Shown here: one piece after another, positions 1 to 4,839 of the stretch | Position numbering within the stretch: the first letter of the stretch is position 1 | How the letters are laid out: each line of letters begins with the position of its first letter | Origin: an uncultured Collinsella sp. | Lineage (GTDB): Bacteria > Actinomycetota > Coriobacteriia > Coriobacteriales > Coriobacteriaceae | Length of the DNA: 9,920 bases | Assembly (NCBI GenBank): GCA_900762015.1 | Contig: CAAFEX010000082.1 | Coordinates: forward strand, 1-9,920 | Reading direction: 5' to 3' | Notes under the pieces: generated by a model | Databases searched by the model: none | Told to the model about the DNA's origin: nothing | Seen by the model: only the letters and a program-made list of their open reading frames with translations | Made by a program: the position numbers and the translations under genes

Positions 1-96
1 CTTCGCCGCCGACTCGAAGCCGTGCCCTCGCTCGAAGAGCCCGATCGCCGCCTTCCTGGCCTCGATGTCGTGTTTCACCCTCAAGTCGACACGCAT
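1..96 (-). CDS. Transposase N-terminus (IS3 OrfA-like helix-turn-helix), partial
   Basis: The first 32 codons of a minus-strand gene are visible, and the rest lies beyond position 1. The peptide begins MRVDLRVKHDIEARKAAIG and continues into a phenylalanine- and alanine-containing helix ending ESAAK. It resembles the first helix of the helix-turn-helix domain in IS3-family OrfA proteins, which bind the element ends. The ATG at 96-94 is preceded by GGGAGG with a 6-base spacer, so the start is well supported. That ribosome binding site lies in the 3' arm of a 13-bp hairpin, suggesting that translation of read-through transcripts is blocked. The family call rests on a short peptide plus the flanking repeat, so an IS3-like identity is likely but not certain. 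Confidence 0.6.
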   Translation of the reverse strand, partial: MRVDLRVKHDIEARKAAIGLFERGHGFESAAK

Positions 97-101
97 AAAA
101 A

Positions 102-135
102 GCCTCCCATTTCTCGTGTCCAAGAAATGGGAGGC
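102..135 (-). terminator. Perfect 13-bp hairpin with T-tract at the IS end
   Basis: Bases 102-114 and 123-135 are perfectly complementary over 13 bp around an 8-base loop. On the minus strand the stem is followed by TTTTT (101-97) and then directly by the transposase ATG. It fits an intrinsic terminator that could end the flavodoxin operon transcript. It would also shield the transposase from outside transcription, because the 3' arm contains the GGGAGG ribosome binding site. Confidence 0.7.
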
Positions 136-213
136 AGTTCAAATCCAGCCCCCGCTCTTTTGTAGGGATGAGGATGCGCTTTGATGCAGGCTCTTTTGGA
201 GGCCCTGGGTTCG

Positions 214-633
214 TTACGCGAGCTCGGCTCCGAGGGCCTTGCAAGCGGTCTCGCCCTCATCATCGGGCGCATCGTAGCAAATGACGGAATCGACGACGTT
301 GACGCCTGCCTCGTCGGCATCGGCCTTCCAGTTGTCCATCCACTCGCCCTCGGCCCACGAATAAGAGCCAAAGAGGACGACCTTCTTGTCACCGAGGGTC
401 TCCTTGACCTCGTCCCACATAGGCTGGAACTCGTCATACTCAAGCTCCTCGGAACCCATGGCGGGGCAGCCGAAGGCAATGGCGTCATAGTTGGCGGCCT
501 TGTCGGCGGAGAAGTCGGCGCAGGAGATGACCTCTGCCTCGGCGCCGGCACCGGTTGCGCCCTCGGCAACGAAGTTTGCCATGGCCTCGGTGTTGCCTGT
601 ACCGCTCCAGTAGACTACTGCGATCTTGCTCAT
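214..633 (-). CDS. Short-chain flavodoxin (FMN electron carrier)
   Basis: This cytoplasmic electron-transfer protein of 139 residues is the usual size for a clostridial-type short-chain flavodoxin. The FMN phosphate loop SGTGNT is at residues 10-15, directly after VVYW. The 60s loop is AMGSEE at 58-63 and the 90s loop is GSYSW at 89-93, with Trp93 placed to stack on the flavin. These match the Clostridium beijerinckii flavodoxin pattern. The ATG at 633 has AAAGGA about 7 bases upstream. A longer reading frame to 891 runs through the upstream gene and is not used. Flavodoxins commonly replace ferredoxin when iron is scarce, which fits the DUF3793 partner 46 bp upstream and the possible metal-responsive operator at the operon promoter. 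The physiological redox partner cannot be told from the sequence. Confidence 0.95.
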   Translation of the reverse strand: MSKIAVVYWSGTGNTEAMANFVAEGATGAGAEAEVISCADFSADKAANYDAIAFGCPAMGSEELEYDEFQPMWDEVKETLGDKKVVLFGSYSWAEGEWMDNWKADADEAGVNVVDSVICYDAPDDEGETACKALGAELA

Positions 634-651
634 ATGTTTTCCTTTCGGTTG

Positions 652-668
652 CGCGGCGTGCGGCCGCG
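652..668 (-). other. Small intercistronic hairpin between the DUF3793 and flavodoxin genes
   Basis: CGCGGC (652-657) and GCCGCG (663-668) can form a 6-bp GC stem with a 5-base loop in the 46-base gap between the two genes. There is no T-tract, so it is not an intrinsic terminator. It could tune mRNA stability or relative expression, but in GC-rich DNA this may be chance. Confidence 0.3.
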
Positions 669-679
669 TTTTGTATGCT

Positions 680-1384
680 CTATCGGGTTGCCTGGACAAG
701 TTGTTCCAGGGTGCAGCCCTGTTGATAGATGTAGGTAAGGTGTTGCGTGCATGCACGATAGGAATCGAAGGTCGTGAGCGCCTGCTCAACGTTTGTGTAT
801 ACCTTCCATGCGCCAAAGACCTTATAGTTTTCGCCGTGCTGGACGATAAACTGATGGACATCTTCGTAGGGATAGCCCAAAAAATAGCCAATTTCGTGGG
901 GGAACTCGCACATGCACCCCGTATCGCAGTGCCTATTTCGCGCTAGCGCGCAGACGCTGCCGTCATAGGCGCTCTCTGCGGCATTGCTGCTTGCCAGCGT
1001 GATGCGCGCGGCGAGATGCACCAGGGATGCGGGCAGGTTGTGGACATCGTAACCTTCGGCGGCTAGCGCCGTCGTGGCACGGGGGTCGGAGAGGTATCGC
1101 ATGAGGTCCGCAGGGCGATACACATAGATGAGCGCTCCGCAGGGGCGCCAGACCAAAACGCTCATATGGATTCCGAGTGGAAGGAGCTCGCGGTTGCATT
1201 GGGCTATGACGGCGAGCAGGCGAGAGCGTTGCCCTTCGATATGGGCGGCGCCGGGTTTTCCGTTTTGGTTGGCGTAAACGCCGGGATAGGTAAAGAGCGA
1301 AGCCGGCTTGATACCTGCGAGCGTAGGGGAGCAGTTGCGCACGACAGCCGTTTGGTATGTTGGGATGTCAATGGTTCGAGTCAC
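680..1384 (-). CDS. DUF3793 family protein of unknown function
   Basis: This 234-residue soluble protein shows the hallmarks of DUF3793: CSPTLAGIKPASLF at 18-31, a VYRPADL stretch near 88-94, FPHEIGYFLGYPYEDV at 161-176 and GAWKVY at 191-196. The biochemical function of this family is not established. The start is a GTG at 1384 with AAAGGAG a few bases upstream, and the promoter at 1424-1451 lies just ahead of it. No in-frame ATG occurs before residue 74, so GTG is the best choice. A cysteine cluster at 145, 153, 157 and 159 just before the FPHEIG motif could bind a metal or cofactor. It is first in an operon with flavodoxin, so a role in iron or redox homeostasis is a reasonable inference from context. 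No signal peptide or membrane segment is evident. Confidence 0.85.
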   Translation of the reverse strand: MTRTIDIPTYQTAVVRNCSPTLAGIKPASLFTYPGVYANQNGKPGAAHIEGQRSRLLAVIAQCNRELLPLGIHMSVLVWRPCGALIYVYRPADLMRYLSDPRATTALAAEGYDVHNLPASLVHLAARITLASSNAAESAYDGSVCALARNRHCDTGCMCEFPHEIGYFLGYPYEDVHQFIVQHGENYKVFGAWKVYTNVEQALTTFDSYRACTQHLTYIYQQGCTLEQLVQATR

Positions 1385-1404
1385 GATGCTCCTTTCGGGT
1401 CCTC

Positions 1405-1423
1405 AGTTGTTAGCCTAGGAAAA
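1405..1423. promoter_or_regulatory. Possible DtxR/IdeR-type metal operator
   Basis: The core GTTAGCCTA (1409-1417) matches the centre of the DtxR/IdeR consensus TTAGGTTAGSCTAACCTAA. Over the full 19 bases the match is about 11, and one arm is poor. The position is telling: it covers the predicted transcription start just downstream of the TATAAG box, where a repressor would block the DUF3793-flavodoxin promoter. A perfect CCTAGG palindrome lies at its centre. The call is tentative. Confidence 0.35.
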
Positions 1424-1451
1424 CTTATACACGAAAGTAAGCCATGGTCAA
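1424..1451 (-). promoter_or_regulatory. Sigma-70-type promoter of the DUF3793-flavodoxin operon
   Basis: On the minus strand TTGACC (1451-1446) and TATAAG (1429-1424) are separated by 16 bases. This predicts a transcript start near 1417 and a leader of about 33 bases before the GTG at 1384. The rest of the 1385-1559 intergenic region shows no equally good plus-strand promoter for the divergent gene at 1560. The best -10 there is TAGATA at 1532-1537, without a good -35. Confidence 0.65.
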
Positions 1452-1559
1452 CAAAAAAGTTTGAAGAGGGAAACTAATTGCCCGAACGGACACGATTTGG
1501 GGTGACGATGAGGACACACCAGGGGGGAATCTAGATAGGGCTACTTGACAGGGGAACGC

Positions 1560-1943
1560 ATGAGCGACTTGCTCAACCCTGCGAATCTCATCGTGTTGGC
1601 CGTCATTGCCGTCGGCATGTTTTTTGGACTGCGTCGCATTGTCGCTTCGACACACGGAAAGAGCTGCTGCAGCGATGGCGCGAGCGGTAAGAAGGCCAAA
1701 AAGGTTGTTGTGGTGGATACCGATGCATCGCACTATCCCTATAGCGATGAGCTGCTCATCGGCGGCATGAGCTGTGACGGCTGCGCTCAGAACGTAGCCA
1801 ATGCCCTCAATGCGCTGGATGGCGTGTGGGCAACGGTGACGTATGCGGACCACACAGCGCGCGTGCGCTCCAAGCGGCCGATCGATCGCGGTGTCCTTGA
1901 GGCTGCCGTGAGAGATGCGGGTTACTACGTCATGACGCTGTAG
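1560..1943 (+). CDS. Membrane-anchored heavy-metal-associated (HMA) domain protein with FeoB-associated-like N-terminus
   Basis: This 127-residue protein has one predicted transmembrane helix at about residues 9-26, followed by basic residues (RR) that suggest a cytoplasmic C-terminus. A Cys pair (SCCS, 35-38) and a lysine-rich linker come next. The C-terminal HMA fold of about residues 62-127 carries the metal-binding motif GMSCDGC (69-75). The N-terminal part resembles the small FeoB-associated Cys-rich membrane proteins (a short helix, then a positive and cysteine-rich tail). The HMA part resembles copper or heavy-metal chaperone domains such as those of CopZ and P-type ATPases. The ATG at 1560 has GGGGA 6 bases upstream. 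A TTG five codons earlier is possible but less likely. It is divergent from the flavodoxin operon and converges with the YolD gene after 26 bp. The transported or sensed metal is unknown. Confidence 0.8.
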   Translation: MSDLLNPANLIVLAVIAVGMFFGLRRIVASTHGKSCCSDGASGKKAKKVVVVDTDASHYPYSDELLIGGMSCDGCAQNVANALNALDGVWATVTYADHTARVRSKRPIDRGVLEAAVRDAGYYVMTL

Positions 1944-1969
1944 GCCTTGCCTTGGATGCGCGTCCTTGT

Positions 1970-2395
1970 CTAGGCTCGTCCGCGTAGCTCGATGTCCTGG
2001 ATGTCGTCGAAGTCGATGGCGATATCTTTGAGCTTGAGGAGTTTGAAAGCAGGGAGCGCCTCGTCGAGGATGCCGGTGCGGCTGCGATAGCCGTATGTAT
2101 CGTAATAGGTGACACGAACCAAGTCGCCGCGCTTGAGGCCCTCGAGCTTTTTCGAAAGTTCGAGGGCTTTTTCTTCTGTGAGTTCGCATTTTGGCTCGGC
2201 GGTGATCTCTTGTTTACGCACGAGCTCGTAGTATCCCGTGAGGGCGGCAAAGGGCATAAACTGCGCGGCACGGCCGGCACGGACGGTGCCGTTGGCGGTG
2301 AGCCTGGGGTCGGCGGAGCGACGTCTTCCCTCGGGGTCCGCTAGGCGTTCAAAAGGTGTCGGTGGCCGCATCGGCTGTTGTTGGGACTTAGGCAC
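1970..2395 (-). CDS. YolD-like protein, partner of the Y-family polymerase
   Basis: This 141-residue protein contains the YolD-like signature: GRAAQFMPFAALTGYYELV at 41-59, then a helical charged region (70-88) and a beta-rich tail with GDLVRVTYYDTYGYRSRTG at 90-108. YolD-like proteins are typically encoded next to Y-family polymerases in Gram-positive bacteria. They have been proposed to play a UmuD-like accessory role, but their mechanism is not settled. The start is a GTG at 2395 with AGGAGG about 6 bases upstream. It overlaps the end of the polymerase gene by 8 bases, which indicates translational coupling and joint SOS control. The N-terminal 35 residues are proline- and arginine-rich and probably disordered. 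Confidence 0.85.
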   Translation of the reverse strand: MPKSQQQPMRPPTPFERLADPEGRRRSADPRLTANGTVRAGRAAQFMPFAALTGYYELVRKQEITAEPKCELTEEKALELSKKLEGLKRGDLVRVTYYDTYGYRSRTGILDEALPAFKLLKLKDIAIDFDDIQDIELRGRA

Positions 2396-3893
2396 GATGT
2401 CCTCCTACCTGATCGTTGCGTTCGCGCGCGGTGGCGCCGGCGGTAAAGCTCAGCCCCTTAACCAGCGCGTTCTTGCCGTATTTGCCTTTCACGGCCAGCA
2501 CGGCGCGTGCCAGGTCGCGCTCGCGCTCATCGGCCTCGATATCGCTGAACAGATCGATGGTGGCAAATTCTTCGGGCATGAGGTTGCCAAATCCCAGATT
2601 GATGCGCTTGACCGGTCGTTTGGGATCGACAGTCTGCGCCCAGAGCTCATCGAAATAGCCCATGATCTTCTTGAACGAATTGGTACGCTCGGGCAGCTTT
2701 CGCGAGGCGTTGGAGTGCGCAAAGAGTGCGGCATAGCCACCGCGCGGCTTGCCGCCATGCTCTCCCACAAAGATGCCATCGATTGCCTGCGCTTCGCGCA
2801 CCAGGCGACGCCGTTCGTCATCGCGCTGGACGGGCTTGGGCGCACGGGGCGCGAGCTCGGGGCCGGCGGTTGCGGTGGGTTCGATACTCGATGTGCTCGA
2901 GCGCAGGTGCCCGCATCCGTCCACATACTGCGCTGTACCGCTGGCGTCGAGGCGGCGTATGTCGGCGCGTTCGCTCGCGTAGCCCACAAAGAGCGAGATG
3001 CTGTCGCAGACCACGTGCTTATCGACCAAGTCTAAAACGGCGTTGTCGACCATCTCGCGCAAGACGGTATAGGCCTGTTCGTAGGCATAACCCTTCGAGA
3101 GCACCTGTCCTGTGGTGGTCGAAGTTGCTTGCGGGCGATAGGCTTGGATGTCGGCGATGGTTGTCGGCTCGCGCCCGAAGGCATGGTCGATGAGATATTC
3201 GGAATTGACGCCGAGCTCGTCGTAAAGCAGGTTTTCGTCGAGCGCCGCGACGCCCATCAGATCGTAGACGCCGTATTTCTCGAGGCGGGCTGCCACGCCG
3301 GGACCGATGCCCCAGATATCGGTGATGGGACGATGGGGCCAGATCTCCTTGCGAAAGGCCTCGTCGTCGAGTATGCCGATGCGGCTGGGTACGTGCTTGG
3401 CGGTAATGTCGAGCGCTACCTTGGCCTGGAATAGGTTGGGGCCGATGCCGACCGTCGCCGTGATGCCGGTGCGCGCGAGGACCTCGTCGCGCAGCGTGCA
3501 GGCGAACCCTTCCGCATCGGTGTGATAGAGGTCCAGATAGGGCGTCACGTCGATAAAGCACTCATCGATGGAGTAGACGTGCACGTCCTGGGGGCTGACG
3601 TATTCCAGATAGATACCGTAGATTTTCGCCGACACCTCCATGTAATGCTGCATGCGCGGTACGGCCGTGATGTAGTCGATGCCATCGGGAATCTCAAATA
3701 GGCGGCAGCGGTTGTGTATCCCGAGGTCCTTCATGGCCTGTGTGATGGCGAGGCAGATGGTCGTGCGTCCGCGCGATTCGTCGGCAACGACCAGGTTGGT
3801 GGTGAGCGGATCGAGCCCACGGTCGACGCACTCGACGCTGGCATAAAACGTCTTGAGGTCGATGCAGATGTAGGTGTGCTGCTCGTGCGCCAC
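2388..3893 (-). CDS. Y-family translesion DNA polymerase (UmuC/UvrX-like)
   Basis: This polymerase of 501 residues carries out low-fidelity synthesis past DNA damage. Palm residues are clear: YICIDLKTFYASVE at 8-21 holds the metal-binding Asp12 and steric-gate Tyr17, and YSIDECFIDV holds Asp110 and Glu111. A helix-hairpin-helix thumb segment lies near 190-205 (DIWGIGPGVAARL). The little finger follows, with an unusual low-complexity insertion of about 75 residues (320-395). A TIDLF motif near 445-449 resembles a beta-clamp-binding peptide and is followed by the usual KYGKNA tail. The GTG at 3893 was chosen because GGGAGGA lies 4 bases upstream and the family normally starts only a few residues before the first Asp. 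ATGs at 3914 and 3905 lack good ribosome binding sites. The TTG at 3965 lies inside the promoter. A LexA box precedes the gene. Confidence 0.92.
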   Translation of the reverse strand: MAHEQHTYICIDLKTFYASVECVDRGLDPLTTNLVVADESRGRTTICLAITQAMKDLGIHNRCRLFEIPDGIDYITAVPRMQHYMEVSAKIYGIYLEYVSPQDVHVYSIDECFIDVTPYLDLYHTDAEGFACTLRDEVLARTGITATVGIGPNLFQAKVALDITAKHVPSRIGILDDEAFRKEIWPHRPITDIWGIGPGVAARLEKYGVYDLMGVAALDENLLYDELGVNSEYLIDHAFGREPTTIADIQAYRPQATSTTTGQVLSKGYAYEQAYTVLREMVDNAVLDLVDKHVVCDSISLFVGYASERADIRRLDASGTAQYVDGCGHLRSSTSSIEPTATAGPELAPRAPKPVQRDDERRRLVREAQAIDGIFVGEHGGKPRGGYAALFAHSNASRKLPERTNSFKKIMGYFDELWAQTVDPKRPVKRINLGFGNLMPEEFATIDLFSDIEADERERDLARAVLAVKGKYGKNALVKGLSFTAGATARERNDQVGGHRA

Positions 3894-3922
3894 GCGTCCT
3901 CCCATCAAACACATGTTCTTAT

Positions 3923-3936
3923 CGAATACCTGTTCG
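3923..3936. promoter_or_regulatory. LexA (SOS) box
   Basis: CGAACAGGTATTCG on the minus strand matches the Gram-positive LexA consensus CGAACRNRYGTTCG at 13 of 14 positions. It lies within a larger dyad with arms ATCGAA and TTCGAT. It abuts the -10 element and covers the predicted transcript start, an ideal place for repression. It implies DNA-damage induction of the polymerase and YolD genes. Confidence 0.88.
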
Positions 3937-3965
3937 ATAATACCCGCTCGACCGGACACCGTCAA
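3937..3965 (-). promoter_or_regulatory. Sigma-70-type promoter of the polymerase-YolD operon
   Basis: On the minus strand TTGACG (3965-3960) and TATTAT (3942-3937) are separated by exactly 17 bases. The predicted start is near 3930, giving a leader of about 37 bases to the GTG at 3893. The -35 element touches the end of the 18-bp repeat at 3965-3982. Confidence 0.8.
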
Positions 3966-3982
3966 AACCTGTCCCTTTTTGG
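3965..3982 (+). repeat. Copy of an 18-bp dispersed repeat
   Basis: AAACCTGTCCCTTTTTGG occurs here and again exactly at 4699-4716. This copy also has short flanking arms ACCTG (3967-3971) and CAGGT (3983-3987) that could form a weak hairpin. An exact 18-base match 730 bp away is well beyond chance in a 10-kb window and suggests a genome-wide repeat family. Confidence 0.7.
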
Positions 3983-4064
3983 CAGGTATGGTCGTGCGGC
4001 TGCATCGGGTTTTTAACGCAGCCCTAAAGAGCGCGAAACAGCTCGGAAAAGCTCGCTTCGTAGC

Positions 4065-4640
4065 ATGAGCCTAACGATTGATACCGCCTATACGCACGGA
4101 AGGGTTGTGGAAAAGATGGTCAATTATGGGTTTGGTATGCCGACGCGCCTTGTTGCGGATGGAGACGTGGCTCGCTGGTGCGGACGATTGGTCGCTCACT
4201 ACGGAGGCACCAAGGCGCTGGTGGTGCTGGGCGGTGACAAACATACGCGTGATGAACTTGTCACGGCGGCGCTCGGCTCGCTTGATCGAGCCCTGCTCGA
4301 GCGCGTGCTTTTTCGCTGTGGCTCGGTTGAGGGTGACGGGGGAGACGAGCTGATCGACGAAGCCGTGGCCCTGGCGACCGACGAAGGCGTGGACTTTGTC
4401 CTGGCGATCGGCGATGCCGATACTGCCGGCTTTGCGCGCGAACTCGCTCGTCGCATGGCCGTGCTCGATGCCGGCGAGGACGGCTTTGTTCCCTACGGTT
4501 GCATTGTCTCGGAGGGCAAGGTGCCTGCTGCCGCGGGAGCCGGCGAGGTTCCCGTTTTTGCCATTATCGCTCCCGAACTGCTTGAGGGCATTGGGTCTCC
4601 TCTGCGCGAGTTGCTCGGCAGCGTGTGCGCCGCGGCCTAA
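4065..4640 (+). CDS. Short protein resembling the N-terminal domain of iron-containing alcohol dehydrogenases
   Basis: The 191 residues align by eye with the nucleotide-binding half of Fe-type (group III) alcohol dehydrogenases. YGFGMPTRLVADGDVARW at 21-38 matches the family's opening strand and turn. GGTKALVVLGG follows at 47-57, and EGVDFVLAIG at 107-116 is the strand that normally leads into the GGGS(x)xD pyrophosphate-binding turn. Here that turn reads GDADTAG, so the key glycines and the serine are gone. The C-terminal metal-binding helical domain, normally another 190 or so residues, is absent. A dehydrogenase activity is therefore unlikely. It may be a degenerate pseudoenzyme or a protein with a new role. 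The ATG at 4065 lacks a clear ribosome binding site, and an ATG at 4116 with GGAAAAG just upstream is an alternative. No promoter was recognised in the 98 bp before it. Confidence 0.65.
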   Translation: MSLTIDTAYTHGRVVEKMVNYGFGMPTRLVADGDVARWCGRLVAHYGGTKALVVLGGDKHTRDELVTAALGSLDRALLERVLFRCGSVEGDGGDELIDEAVALATDEGVDFVLAIGDADTAGFARELARRMAVLDAGEDGFVPYGCIVSEGKVPAAAGAGEVPVFAIIAPELLEGIGSPLRELLGSVCAAA

Positions 4641-4650
4641 TATCTGCCAT

Positions 4651-4712
4651 AAAGGGACAGGTTTATTTTGGTAGGTAAAGCGTTTGACCTGCCAAAATAA
4701 ACCTGTCCCTTT
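4651..4712. terminator. Very long repeat hairpin, probably a bidirectional terminator
   Basis: Bases 4651-4671 and 4692-4712 are perfectly complementary over 21 bp, and the inner AGGT/ACCT (4673-4676 with 4687-4690) extends the stem further. On the plus strand the stem runs into TTTTT, so it can end the transcript of the gene at 4065. The outer arm contains the 18-bp repeat also found at 3965. The length and symmetry are more typical of a palindromic repeat element than of an ordinary terminator. Confidence 0.7.
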
Positions 4713-4716
4713 TTGG
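4699..4716 (+). repeat. Second copy of the 18-bp dispersed repeat
   Basis: This is identical to 3965-3982 (AAACCTGTCCCTTTTTGG). Its inverted partner lies at 4651-4664, so here the repeat is part of a complete palindrome, whereas the 3965 copy looks like a half element. Confidence 0.7.
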
Positions 4717-4774
4717 TCGGTCGCCGTTTGGGGGCGGATTGGCAACGCTCGCTGATTACGGTCTTGACCTGCGC

Positions 4775-4780
4775 TAGAAT
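4775..4780 (+). promoter_or_regulatory. Candidate -10 element for pgi
   Basis: TAGAAT lies about 60 bases before the pgi start and is the best -10 match in the gap. No good -35 occurs 16-18 bases upstream. TTGACC at 4764-4769 is too close to pair with it. The call is weak. Confidence 0.35.
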
Positions 4781-4797
4781 AGGGGCATCTGATTATC

Positions 4798-4821
4798 CGG
4801 GCGCATGGAGGTATGCGCCCG
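4798..4821 (+). promoter_or_regulatory. Leader hairpin upstream of pgi with a GGAGGT loop
   Basis: CGGGCGCAT (4798-4806) and ATGCGCCCG (4813-4821) form a perfect 9-bp stem. The 6-base loop is GGAGGT, itself a ribosome-binding-site sequence. The true site, GAGGAGG at 4828-4834, follows 6 bases after the stem. The hairpin could stabilise the message or influence ribosome loading. It has no T-tract and is not a terminator. Confidence 0.5.
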
Positions 4822-4839
4822 TATGTTGAGGAGGACTTT

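Larger units (their letters stand above)
1..141 (-). mobile_element. One end of an IS3-family-like insertion sequence, cut by the window edge
   Basis: Read on the minus strand from 141, the sequence opens TGAACTGCCTCCCATTTCT and continues TTGGACACG. This resembles the terminal inverted repeats of IS3-family elements of the IS150 type, which start with TG and contain a GTTGGACA-like stretch. A helix-turn-helix transposase reading frame begins at 96, which is the expected order. The other end lies outside the window, so neither the paired inverted repeat nor a target-site duplication can be checked. The boundary at 141 is inferred from the TG start and could be off by several bases. The element sits about 70 bp downstream of the flavodoxin gene, in the same orientation. 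Confidence 0.6.

Noticed and set aside
2148..2166. Second LexA-like palindrome with a CGAAAGTTCG core in the YolD gene
   Set aside because: It lies within coding sequence, has the wrong internal spacing for the 14-base consensus and is not near a promoter.
3894..3965. N-terminal extension of the polymerase from a TTG at 3965 or ATGs at 3914 and 3905
   Set aside because: The TTG overlaps the -35 element and lies upstream of the predicted transcript start. The two ATGs have no good ribosome binding site, whereas the GTG at 3893 does.
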